Part shown: positions 1-5,869 of the stretch, in pieces
Layout of the letters: every line of letters starts with the position of its first letter
How positions within the stretch are numbered: position 1 is the stretch's first letter
From: an uncultured Alistipes sp.
GTDB lineage: Bacteria > Bacteroidota > Bacteroidia > Bacteroidales > Rikenellaceae
Reading direction: 5' to 3'
NCBI GenBank assembly: GCA_900542505.1
Contig: UQNV01000052.1
Span: 1-15,041 of the forward strand
Length of the DNA: 15,041 nucleotides
The notes under the pieces: generated by a model
What the model was told of the DNA's origin: nothing
Seen by the model: the letters and a program-made list of their open reading frames with translations, nothing else
Database searches by the model: none
Translations under genes and position numbers: made by a program

Positions 1-1
1 A

Positions 2-34
2 TCGTCGGCAGCGTCAGAGGTGTATAAGAGACAG
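2..34 (+). other. Nextera read-1 transposase adapter (non-biological)
   Basis: These 33 bases match the Illumina Nextera read-1 adapter, including the 19-bp Tn5 mosaic end, except at base 19, where a G stands in place of the expected T. The match sits at the very left edge of the window, as expected for an untrimmed read end built into a contig. It is not genomic sequence. The identification rests on knowledge of the adapter sequence and direct comparison. Confidence 0.95.
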
Positions 35-93
35 GGCATTGCCGGAGCCGGGGCCGCACAAGGGGCTTTGCGTGTGGCGTGTGGTGGGGGCCG

Positions 94-135
94 GGTGTCA
101 GGTGTCAGGTGTCGGGTGTCGGGTGTCGGGTGCCG
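94..135 (+). repeat. 7-bp tandem repeat, six units
   Basis: Six contiguous heptamers: GGTGTCA twice, GGTGTCG three times, then GGTGCCG. The array lies near the contig end and in no gene. Confidence 0.9.
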
Positions 136-174
136 ATGGCTGGGGAGCCGGAGGCCGTGTGCGCAACCATCGGG

Positions 175-238
175 TTCCGGAGAATGGACGCCCGGGCGGA
201 ATTGGGTGTGCGCCTCTGCCGCGGGAAAGCGGGGGCTT
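175..238 (+). repeat. Direct repeat, copy A
   Basis: This is the first of two imperfect copies 119 bp apart. Over bases 186-238 it matches 305-357 at 47 of 53 positions without gaps, with shared blocks GGACGCCCGGGC, GCGCCTCTGC and GCGGGAAAGCGGGG. Neither copy is in a recognised gene. Confidence 0.8.
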
Positions 239-293
239 CCGGAGTAGCGAGGGCTGAATGCGCAGGAATCCTGTTCCGATGCGGGTGGAAGGT

Positions 294-357
294 TTTCGGA
301 ACTCGGACGCCCGGGCCGAATCCGGGGTGCGCCTCTGCTGCGGGAAAGCGGGGACTT
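294..357 (+). repeat. Direct repeat, copy B
   Basis: Second copy of the repeat at 175-238, in the same orientation. The six mismatches in the 53-base core are spread out, so this is an aged duplication or two members of a dispersed family. Confidence 0.8.
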
Positions 358-396
358 TAGGATGCGGGCCGTAACGCCCCCCCCAGGGGCATACGG

Positions 397-442
397 AAAC
401 CGGCCGGACAGAAACTCCGAGGAGTCCCATGTCGGCCGGTTT
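397..442 (-). terminator. Hairpin downstream of the thioesterase operon
   Basis: AAACCGGCC (397-405) pairs perfectly with GGCCGGTTT (434-442). The stem continues inward with GACA/TGTC across a one-base bulge, and an ACTC/GAGT pairing lies near the loop. It lies about 40 bases past the stop of the minus-strand thioesterase. The T run after the stem is short (three bases), so termination is likely but unproven. Confidence 0.5.
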
Positions 443-480
443 GTCACACTGCCGCTCCGATGCGGCCTGCCGCTTCGGGG

Positions 481-876
481 CTACTCGCCCAGAAGCCGTT
501 CGCGCCACAATTCGGGCACGGGGAAGCTCTCCTGACGGTCGAAGTCGAAGGCGACCATCACCGAGCGGCTCTCGCTGCGCACCTCTTCGCCGCAGAGCAG
601 CTGCTGGAAGAGGACGATGCTCTTGTTGCCGATGCGTTCGCAGGTGGTCGTCACCCGGATGTCGTCGCCCATGCGGACCTGCCCCATGTAGGAGGTCGAG
701 GTCGAGACCGTGATGATGCGGCGCCCGCCCAGCAGCACCTCCTCGCCGAGCACCTTCTGGTAATAGTCCACCTTGCCCACGTCGAAGTACATCTGCTGGG
801 CGACGTTGTTCACGTGGTGGAACGAGTCGATGTCCGAGAAACGCTGCTGGACCGGTGTTGTCAGTATGCGTGCCAT
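481..876 (-). CDS. Acyl-CoA thioesterase, 4HBT/YbgC-like hotdog fold
   Basis: A 131-residue protein of the 4-hydroxybenzoyl-CoA thioesterase family, soluble enzymes that hydrolyse acyl-CoA or acyl-ACP thioesters. The family signature is at the N-terminus: RFSDIDSFHHVNN at residues 12-24, with Asp17 at the usual catalytic position and the HxNN segment just after. A central helix (MYFDVGKVDYY) and beta strands containing TSYMGQVRMGDDIRV complete a single hotdog domain of normal length. Its ATG is one base past the TAA of the Sua5 gene, so the two are probably co-translated. An upstream extension of this frame would run through sua5 and is rejected. The substrate cannot be deduced; the family call is firm. 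Confidence 0.88.
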   Translation of the reverse strand: MARILTTPVQQRFSDIDSFHHVNNVAQQMYFDVGKVDYYQKVLGEEVLLGGRRIITVSTSTSYMGQVRMGDDIRVTTTCERIGNKSIVLFQQLLCGEEVRSESRSVMVAFDFDRQESFPVPELWRERLLGE

Positions 877-877
877 C

Positions 878-1459
878 TTATTCGCGGATGATTTTAACCT
901 CGCCCCCTTCGGTGAAGGCGATAATCGACGATGCCTTGCGCGTGGGTTTTCCCTCGAAGCGGGGGTTGACCACGAAGTCGACGCCGTCGATGATTTCGCG
1001 CGCCACCTCGTCGAGTCCCGCGGGGGTCTTCTCGCCCGAGATGTTGGCCGAAGTCGAGACAATCGGCCGGCCGAAGGCGCGCAGCAGCCGACGGCAGAAC
1101 TCGTGGTCGGGAACCCGCACGCCGAGCGTCCCCTCCTCGGGGATGAGGTTCTCGGCAAGCCCCGAGGCTCCCGGCAGGATGAGCGTGAGGGGGCTGGTGG
1201 CCAGCTCCATCACCTCGAAGGCGATGCCCGGCGCCTTGTTCACATAGCGCACGACCATGTCGGCCGAGGCGCAGAGCACCAGCATCGATTTCTTGTTCTC
1301 GCTCCGTTTGAGCGCATAGATGCGTGCTACGGCGTCGGCGTTGGTGGCGTCGCAGCCTATGCCCCAGACCGTGTCGGTGGGGTAGAGGAGCAGTCCGCCC
1401 TCGCGCAGCGTGCGGACCGCCTCGTCGACTTCGTGTTGCAGTTCGGTTTCGTTTTTCAT
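878..1459 (-). CDS. tsaC: L-threonylcarbamoyladenylate synthase (TsaC/Sua5/YrdC family)
   Basis: A 193-residue single-domain YrdC protein, about the size of E. coli TsaC and lacking the extra C-terminal domain of long Sua5 proteins. The family makes threonylcarbamoyl-AMP from threonine, bicarbonate and ATP, the first step of the t6A37 modification of ANN-decoding tRNAs. Visible motifs are LLYPTDTVWGIGCDA (residues 24-38), KRSENKKSM (51-59; the basic KRxxxK nucleotide-binding pattern) and STSANISG (135-142). The ATG at 1459 is the first start in frame and directly precedes the conserved domain. It lies 106 bases downstream of the glyoxalase gene with no TAnnTTTG element in the gap, so it is probably transcribed from the glyoxalase promoter. 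Confidence 0.93.
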   Translation of the reverse strand: MKNETELQHEVDEAVRTLREGGLLLYPTDTVWGIGCDATNADAVARIYALKRSENKKSMLVLCASADMVVRYVNKAPGIAFEVMELATSPLTLILPGASGLAENLIPEEGTLGVRVPDHEFCRRLLRAFGRPIVSTSANISGEKTPAGLDEVAREIIDGVDFVVNPRFEGKPTRKASSIIAFTEGGEVKIIRE

Positions 1460-1565
1460 GATTCGTCTTTTTGCTTCGCAGCTCCGGGGCTGGCTGTGTG
1501 GGCCGCACTGCCGGATGGTGCCGGGGCACACGCTTTGAGCCTTGCGGGAGCTGCCGTCGGAGGAC

Positions 1566-1946
1566 TTACCGCTTGAGCGGCAGCACCTCAATCCAGTAAT
1601 CGTCGGGGTCGTTGATGAAGTAGAGCCCCATCTCGTGGTTCTCGAAGCATACCCAGCCGTTGGCGCGGTGGTATTCGCGCACGGCGTCGTAGTCGCCTGC
1701 CACGCGGATGCAGAGGTGGCTCTCGTTGTCGCCCAGCTCGTAGGCTCCCTCCTTGTCGCGCAGCCAGGTGAGCTCGAGGTGGAAGTTGCTCTCGCCGTCG
1801 CCCAGGAAGACCAGCTCGAAGGAGCCGTCCTCGGCTTTCTGGCGTCCTTTTTCATGCAGGCCGAGCGCACGGCCGTAGAAGTCGATGCTGCGCTCGAGGT
1901 CGGTTACGTTGATGTTGAAATGGTCGAATTTGCCTTTGATTTCCAT
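1566..1946 (-). CDS. gloA: Glyoxalase I-like VOC family metalloenzyme (lactoylglutathione lyase)
   Basis: A 126-residue protein of the vicinal oxygen chelate superfamily with two beta-alpha-beta-beta-beta modules. It resembles glyoxalase I, which isomerises the methylglyoxal-thiol hemithioacetal to lactoyl-thiol in the cytoplasm. The four metal ligands of GloA appear to be conserved: His9 (FDHFNINV), Glu58 (HLELT), His77 (SHLCIRV) and Glu120 (YWIEVLPL). ATG 1946 is chosen because a TAnnTTTG element ends 17 bases upstream, which rules out the longer upstream frame. It is the first gene of the minus-strand operon with tsaC and the thioesterase. Many Bacteroidota lack glutathione, so the thiol cofactor is uncertain and another VOC activity is possible. 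Confidence 0.85.
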   Translation of the reverse strand: MEIKGKFDHFNINVTDLERSIDFYGRALGLHEKGRQKAEDGSFELVFLGDGESNFHLELTWLRDKEGAYELGDNESHLCIRVAGDYDAVREYHRANGWVCFENHEMGLYFINDPDDYWIEVLPLKR

Positions 1947-1963
1947 GGTTTCGGATTTTGATG

Positions 1964-1971
1964 CAAAGATA
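1964..1971 (-). promoter_or_regulatory. Promoter -7 element of the glyoxalase operon
   Basis: On the minus strand this reads TATCTTTG, matching the Bacteroidota -7 consensus TAnnTTTG, 17 bases ahead of the glyoxalase ATG. A TTTG that could serve as the -33 element lies 22 bases further upstream (1994-1997), slightly beyond the usual spacing. Confidence 0.7.
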
Positions 1972-1986
1972 GTGAAAGGCGAGGGC
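1964..1986 (-). repeat. Repeated promoter-associated element, copy 1
   Basis: This 23-base block matches 2037-2059 at 20 of 23 positions. It contains the TATCTTTG -7 element followed by a conserved AAAGGCGAGGGC block (plus-strand reading). Confidence 0.7.
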
Positions 1987-2036
1987 AGAAAAACAAACTT
2001 GTTTGATTTTTTTGCCGAGCCGCATCCTCTCTTCTC

Positions 2037-2059
2037 CAAAGATACGAAAAGGCGAGGGC
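2037..2059 (-). repeat. Repeated promoter-associated element, copy 2
   Basis: Second copy, 73 bp from copy 1, again with TATCTTTG on the minus strand (2037-2044) next to the AAAGGCGAGGGC block. It could act as an additional upstream promoter for the glyoxalase operon. Confidence 0.65.
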
Positions 2060-2229
2060 CGAGGCAAATGAAAACGGAGTTTTCACGATTTGACGTTGCC
2101 GGGCTGCCCGCTGTCCTTCCCTTGCCGGGGGGGGCTCCCGCCTCAGCCTCTGCCGGGAAACCCTCTGCGGCGCCCCGCCCGTTGTCCGTCGCTGCGGGTT
2201 GCCGCATCTGCATGGTGCTGTCCGGATTG

Positions 2230-2260
2230 CGTGCCGGCCGTCGCCGCGTCGGCCGGCACG
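2230..2260. other. GC-rich perfect hairpin
   Basis: CGTGCCGGCCG at 2230-2240 is followed by a nine-base loop and its exact complement at 2250-2260. No T run follows on either strand, so it is not a standard intrinsic terminator. Function unknown. Confidence 0.6.
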
Positions 2261-2349
2261 ACGCCCCGTGTGCGGACATCGGCCCGTTGCGCCTGCAAGG
2301 CGACCGACCGAATCTTTCGCCGATATTTCATTATTTTGTGAGAATTTTA

Positions 2350-2357
2350 TACTTTTG
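2350..2357 (+). promoter_or_regulatory. yebC promoter -7 element
   Basis: TACTTTTG matches TAnnTTTG and lies 41 bases before the yebC ATG, followed by an A-rich leader. I see no good -33 element at the usual spacing. Confidence 0.6.
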
Positions 2358-2398
2358 CGAAACGGAAAAAACAATAAAAATAAAAAAGACATATACCT

Positions 2399-3124
2399 AT
2401 GGGAAGAGCCTTTGAATACCGCAAAGCACGCAAGCTGAAGCGCTGGGGTCACATGGCCCGCACGTTCACCAAAATCGGCAAGGAGATTGAAATCGCCGTG
2501 AAGGCCGGCGGTCCCGACCCGTCGGGCAATACGCGTCTGCGCATCCTGATGCAGAACGCCAAGGCCGAGAACATGCCCAAGGAGAACGTCGAGCGCGCCA
2601 TCAAGCGTGCCACCGAGAAGGACGCCGCCGACTACAAGCAGGTCATTTACGAAGGCTACGGCCCTCACGGAATCGCCTTCCTGGTGGAGACGGCGACCGA
2701 CAATACGAACCGTACGGTGGCCAACGTGCGCATGCACTTCAACAAGTGCGGCGGTACGCTGGGCAACAGCGGCTCGGTAGCCTTCATGTTCGAGCACAAG
2801 TGCGTCTTCAAGTTCCACGCCCCGGCGGGCACCGACCTCGAGGAGCTCGAGCTCGAGATGATTGACCTGGGAGTCGACGAGTTCTATCCCGAGGAGGATG
2901 CCGTGACGGTCTATGCCCCCTACGAGTCGTTCGGCGCCATCCAGAAGTGGCTCGACGACAAGGGTTGGGAGATTGTCTCGGGTGAGTCGGTCTACCTGCC
3001 TGCGGATACCAAGGAGCTCGACGCCGAAGGCCGCGAGTCGGTCGAGAAGCTGGTGGAGCGCCTCGAGGAGGACGACGACGTGACGAACGTCTACCACAAC
3101 ATGAAGGAGCCCGAGGAGGAGTAG
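2399..3124 (+). CDS. yebC: YebC/TACO1 family protein
   Basis: A 241-residue, full-length member of the YebC/PmpR family. It was long annotated as a transcriptional regulator; homologues (mitochondrial TACO1, bacterial YebC) are now linked to translation, helping ribosomes through difficult stretches such as polyproline. The N-terminal hallmark MGRAFEYRKARKLKRWGHMA gives both family and start. It is followed by the helical domain with FTKIGKEIEIAVKAGGPDP (residues about 22-40) and NTRLRILMQNAKAENMPK, then two alpha/beta domains including YEGYGPHGIAFLVE. The C-terminus is acidic. It has its own promoter and is followed by hairpins at 3191-3224 and 3347-3386, so it is probably monocistronic. Confidence 0.96.
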   Translation: MGRAFEYRKARKLKRWGHMARTFTKIGKEIEIAVKAGGPDPSGNTRLRILMQNAKAENMPKENVERAIKRATEKDAADYKQVIYEGYGPHGIAFLVETATDNTNRTVANVRMHFNKCGGTLGNSGSVAFMFEHKCVFKFHAPAGTDLEELELEMIDLGVDEFYPEEDAVTVYAPYESFGAIQKWLDDKGWEIVSGESVYLPADTKELDAEGRESVEKLVERLEEDDDVTNVYHNMKEPEEE

Positions 3125-3190
3125 TTCATCGGGCGGAGCATCGGACCCGATGCGGCCGTGGGGCTGCAGCGGACGATGCCGGGAGAAGAC

Positions 3191-3224
3191 AGGCGGGGCA
3201 TTCGGAGTACCGGACGCCCCGCCT
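3191..3224 (+). terminator. Terminator-like hairpin after yebC
   Basis: AGGCGGGGC (3191-3199) pairs with GCCCCGCCT (3216-3224), nine base pairs with a 16-base loop that can itself pair weakly. A pyrimidine-rich tail (TCCTTGTTCCC) follows. It lies 67 bases after the yebC stop. Confidence 0.6.
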
Positions 3225-3261
3225 TCCTTGTTCCCTTCCCCGCGGCATGTTGTCTGGCGCC

Positions 3262-3310
3262 GTTCCCCGGTTCTGTTTCCCGGAGGCTGTTCCCCGGCTC
3301 CGTTCCGCGG
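3262..3310 (+). repeat. Four GTTCCCCGG-type units at 13-14 bp spacing
   Basis: GTTCCCCGG (3262), GTTTCCCGG (3275), GTTCCCCGG (3289) and GTTCCGCGG (3302) recur in the gap between yebC and rplS. This is a short degenerate array with no known role. Confidence 0.6.
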
Positions 3311-3346
3311 CCTTGTCGTGCGGACGCTCCCGGAAGGAGGGCACAA

Positions 3347-3386
3347 AAAAACGGGACGTTCCCAGACTGGGGAACGTCCCGTTTTT
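3347..3386. terminator. Bidirectional terminator between yebC and rplS
   Basis: AAAAACGGGACGTTCCC (3347-3363) is perfectly complementary to 3370-3386, with a six-base loop. The stem is flanked by A runs on the left and T runs on the right, so each strand gives a hairpin followed by a U tract. It lies 21 bases past the rplS stop and also faces yebC, a typical terminator between converging genes. Confidence 0.93.
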
Positions 3387-3407
3387 CGTCCATGGTACGA
3401 GCGGAGG

Positions 3408-3788
3408 TTATTTCTCGCTCTTGACAACCATGCGCTTCTCCTTGATGCGGGCCTTCTTGCCGGTCAGGTTGCGCAGGTAGTAGATACGTGCGCGACGAAC
3501 GACACCGACCTTGTTCACCTCAATCTTGTCGATGTGGGGCGAGTAGAGCGGGAAGATACGCTCAACACCCACGCCGTTCGAAATCTTGCGGATGGTGAAC
3601 ATCTTGGTCTTGCCCGAGCCCTTAATCTGGATTACCACACCGCGGAAGCTCTGCAGGCGCTCCTTGTTACCCTCGATGATGCGATACGTTACGGTGATGG
3701 TGTCACCGGCCTTGAACGACGGCACGTCCGCGTCCGTCTTGGGCCACATCTGCTCGTTGACGAGCTTGATGATTGCGTCTTTGTTCAT
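3408..3788 (-). CDS. rplS: 50S ribosomal protein bL19
   Basis: A 126-residue L19, slightly longer than the 115-residue E. coli protein because of a modest N-terminal extension and a basic tail. L19 sits at the 30S-50S interface of the ribosome. Visible signatures are [13 protein letters not shown] (residues 25-37), [17 protein letters not shown] (43-59), [20 protein letters not shown] (64-83) and [15 protein letters not shown] (97-111). ATG 3788 begins [13 protein letters not shown] as in other Bacteroidota L19 proteins. The gene stands alone, away from the rpsP-rimM-trmD cluster known in other phyla. It has its own promoter, a leader of about 140 bases and a strong terminator. Confidence 0.97.
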   Translation of the reverse strand: MNKDAIIKLVNEQMWPKTDADVPSFKAGDTITVTYRIIEGNKERLQSFRGVVIQIKGSGKTKMFTIRKISNGVGVERIFPLYSPHIDKIEVNKVGVVRRARIYYLRNLTGKKARIKEKRMVVKSEK

Positions 3789-3929
3789 TGTTGCAACTGT
3801 TTTTTTAATTTCGCATTCAACGTTCCCGCTGTCCTCCGGCTACCATGCCCGGACCCTGCCGTGCAATCCCGCGGTCGTGCCGCCTCTGCCGTCGAACCCA
3901 ATGAAAGAGGTTGATATACGTCCCCGAAG
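3789..3929 (-). promoter_or_regulatory. Long 5' leader of rplS
   Basis: The TAnnTTTG element at 3936-3943 puts the start of transcription near 3929, leaving about 140 untranslated bases before rplS. Within it TCCGG (3835-3839) and CCGGA (3849-3853) form a short stem with a nine-base loop, and an A/T-rich stretch precedes the ATG. Long leaders on ribosomal protein genes often carry autoregulatory structures. Whether this one does is an inference. Confidence 0.4.
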
Positions 3930-3935
3930 GGGCGA

Positions 3936-3943
3936 CAAAGTTA
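3936..3943 (-). promoter_or_regulatory. rplS promoter -7 element
   Basis: Reads TAACTTTG on the minus strand, matching TAnnTTTG. It is divergent from the surE promoter, with about 65 bases between the two elements. Confidence 0.6.
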
Positions 3944-4008
3944 GGAATAATTTTCGGATTTTCATGCATCTGCGTGAAAATATCGCTTCGCGACCCGGAT
4001 TTATGTGT

Positions 4009-4016
4009 TATCTTTG
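4009..4016 (+). promoter_or_regulatory. surE promoter -7 element
   Basis: TATCTTTG is a full match to TAnnTTTG, 21 bases before the chosen surE start. A TTCG at 3986-3989 lies 19 bases upstream and may be a weak -33 element. Confidence 0.75.
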
Positions 4017-4037
4017 TTCCGCAAAAAAACGGAAACG

Positions 4038-4808
4038 ATGAACGAACGATTAATCCTGGTGACCAACGACGACGGCTACGACTCGCGCGGCATTGCCGCC
4101 GCCATCGAGGTGGCGCGCCGCTTCGGCCGGGTGGTGGTTGTGGCTCCCGAGACGACGCAGAGCGGTATGAGCCAGGCCATTACGATGTATTCGCCCCTCT
4201 TCCTGCGGAAGGTCCGCTCGGAGGAGGGTCTCGACGTCTACGCCTTCACGGGGACGCCGGTCGACTGTGTGAAGATGGCCTTCGACTACCTGCTGCGCGA
4301 CCGGCGGGTCGACCTGGTGCTTTCGGGCATCAACCACGGCTCCAATTCGGCGGTCAACGTCCTCTATTCGGGAACGATGGGCGCCGCCATCGAGGGGAGC
4401 TTCTACGGCTGTCCCTCGGTCGGGCTCTCGCTGACGGACCACAGTGCCGATGCCGATTTCGACGGTGCGGTGCTCTACGGCGAGCGGATTCTGAACCGCA
4501 TGCTGGAGGGCGGCGTGCAGCTGCCCCTCTGTCTGAATGTCAACGTCCCGGTGGGGCGTCCCGAGGAGCTGCGGGGCATCCGCCTCTGCCGTCAGAACCG
4601 GGGTTTCTGGCGCGAGGAGTTCTTCCGTCACGAAGACCCCCGCGGCCGTGAATACTTCTGGCTGACGGGCGACTTCGTCAACCAGGAGCCCGAGGCCGAG
4701 GATACCGACGAGTGGGCGCTTGCCCACGGCTACGTCTCGGTCGTCCCCGTCCAGACCGACCTGACCGACTACGCGCAGCTGCGTGCACTCCGTTCGGTGC
4801 TCGGATAG
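4038..4808 (+). CDS. surE: 5'/3'-nucleotidase SurE
   Basis: A 256-residue SurE, a cytoplasmic metal-dependent phosphatase acting on nucleoside monophosphates. The active-site signatures are present: TNDDG at residues 9-13 (the metal-binding Asp pair), APETTQSGMS with the conserved Ser, FTGTPVDCV, and SGINHGSN with the metal-binding Asn. The length is normal. An in-frame ATG at 4005 would begin inside the promoter region, so ATG 4038 (MNERLILVTNDDG) is chosen. The gene is divergent from rplS and 90 bases upstream of the histidine kinase, which has its own promoter. A weak hairpin (CTCCCG/CGGGAG, 4816-4837) follows the stop. Confidence 0.96.
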   Translation: MNERLILVTNDDGYDSRGIAAAIEVARRFGRVVVVAPETTQSGMSQAITMYSPLFLRKVRSEEGLDVYAFTGTPVDCVKMAFDYLLRDRRVDLVLSGINHGSNSAVNVLYSGTMGAAIEGSFYGCPSVGLSLTDHSADADFDGAVLYGERILNRMLEGGVQLPLCLNVNVPVGRPEELRGIRLCRQNRGFWREEFFRHEDPRGREYFWLTGDFVNQEPEAEDTDEWALAHGYVSVVPVQTDLTDYAQLRALRSVLG

Positions 4809-4866
4809 CGGGTCACTCCCGGGTGCGGCTGCGGGAGGGTAGGTGTGGAAAATCCATGGATTTTGC

Positions 4867-4874
4867 TATATTTG
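4867..4874 (+). promoter_or_regulatory. Promoter -7 element of the two-component operon
   Basis: TATATTTG matches TAnnTTTG and ends 24 bases before the kinase ATG at 4899. This argues against the GTG start at 4845, which would lie upstream of the promoter element. Confidence 0.7.
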
Positions 4875-4898
4875 CATCATGACAAATTCCGAAAACCC

Positions 4899-5867
4899 AT
4901 GTTGATAAAAGTCCTGCTCATCATCGCCATCGTGATTCAGACCCTGGCTACGGTCTATGCCCTGCGTCTGGTGCGTACCACGAAGTACAACTCGGTGTGG
5001 ATACTCTTCATCGTGGGCTTCTCGCTGCTCTCGGTCGAGCGTCTGGTTCAGTTCCTTGTGGCCAGCGGGCAGTATGTCCCGCGCGGGTGGTTCGCCTATC
5101 TGGGCATTGTCATCTCGGTCTGCCTCTCCATCGGCGTCATGTATGCCCACAAGCTCTTTAAGTATATCGGGCGGCTCAACCGCCAGCGGCAGCTGCTCAA
5201 TCGCCGCATCCTGACGGCCGTGCTGCGTACCGAGGAGAAGACCCGTTCGCGCTTCTCGAAGGAGCTGCACGACGGTCTGGGCCCGTTGCTCTCGTCGGCC
5301 AAGATGTCGCTCTCGGCCCTTGCGCGCGAGGAGCGCGACCCCGAGCAGCGCGAAATCATCGCCAACACGACCTACGTCATCGACGAGGCCATCCGCTCGC
5401 TGCGTGAAATCTCGAACAACCTCTCGCCCCACGTGCTCATCGACTTCGGCCTGGCGCGCGGCGTGCAGAACTTCATCGACCGGAGCGCCGCGATGCACGA
5501 CGTGAAGATTCGTTTCACGACCAACCTGCGCGCCGAGCGCTACGACACCGATACGGAGGTGATTCTCTACCGGGTCATCTGCGAGCTCATCAACAATTCG
5601 CTCAAGCATTCGGGCTGCAAGTCCATCAATCTGTCGCTCTCGCAGGGAGGCGGTGCGCTCTCGCTGGAGTATACCGACGACGGCCGCGGCTTCAACCCCC
5701 AGGCGATGATGGATTGCGGCATGGGGCTCTCGAACATCGCCTCGCGCATCAATTCGCTGGGCGGGACCTTCCAGATAACGAGCAGCCGGGGCAAGGGCAT
5801 GCGTGCCTCGATTCACGTGGGTGTGGCGCAGAGCGCTCCGGCGCGTAAAAACAGGAACAGGGAGTGA
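4899..5867 (+). CDS. Membrane sensor histidine kinase, HisKA_3 (NarL-partner) type
   Basis: A 322-residue kinase. Three hydrophobic segments (about residues 2-24, 33-55 and 63-87) anchor it in the inner membrane. They are joined by short loops, so there is no sizeable periplasmic sensor domain. A short coiled linker leads to the dimerisation box FSKELHDGLGPLLSSAKMSL, with His124 the probable phosphorylated residue, as in HisKA_3 kinases. The ATP-binding domain shows ELINNSLKHSG (N box, Asn232/233), DDGRGF (G1, about 260-265) and GMGLSNI (G2, 274-280). The stop nearly touches the response-regulator start, so the two form an operon. The signal is unknown; it may be sensed in the membrane or via a partner. 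Confidence 0.93.
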   Translation: MLIKVLLIIAIVIQTLATVYALRLVRTTKYNSVWILFIVGFSLLSVERLVQFLVASGQYVPRGWFAYLGIVISVCLSIGVMYAHKLFKYIGRLNRQRQLLNRRILTAVLRTEEKTRSRFSKELHDGLGPLLSSAKMSLSALAREERDPEQREIIANTTYVIDEAIRSLREISNNLSPHVLIDFGLARGVQNFIDRSAAMHDVKIRFTTNLRAERYDTDTEVILYRVICELINNSLKHSGCKSINLSLSQGGGALSLEYTDDGRGFNPQAMMDCGMGLSNIASRINSLGGTFQITSSRGKGMRASIHVGVAQSAPARKNRNRE

Positions 5868-5869
5868 CG

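Larger units (their letters stand above)
35..480. other. Gene-free GC-rich stretch
   Basis: I find no credible gene here. Open frames exist on both strands but carry no recognisable domain and reflect high GC. The stretch holds a 7-bp tandem repeat (94-135), two copies of a roughly 64-bp sequence (175-238 and 294-357), and a hairpin downstream of the thioesterase gene (397-442). Confidence 0.7.
1972..2349. other. Gene-free region between glyoxalase and yebC
   Basis: I see no gene in this interval. It contains a second copy of the promoter-like block (2037-2059), a small GAAAAC/GTTTTC hairpin (about 2069-2083), and a strong GC hairpin with 11-bp arms at 2230-2260 (CGTGCCGGCCG and its complement) lacking a T run. 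Confidence 0.6.

Noticed and set aside
94..357. Possible CRISPR array
   Set aside because: Units are 7 bp without spacers, and the longer repeat has only two copies with mismatches; no cas genes nearby.
98..508. 136-codon minus-strand frame at the window start
   Set aside because: Composed of the repeats at 94-357 and the terminator hairpin; Pro/Arg/Ser-rich translation without a family signature.
1904..3427. 507-codon open frame on the minus strand across yebC
   Set aside because: It is antisense to the clearly identified yebC, starts beyond the rplS terminator, has no domain and arises from GC-rich codon structure.
4845..4898. Upstream GTG start for the histidine kinase
   Set aside because: It lies upstream of the TATATTTG promoter element, and the extra residues show no conserved character; the ATG at 4899 directly precedes the first membrane helix.
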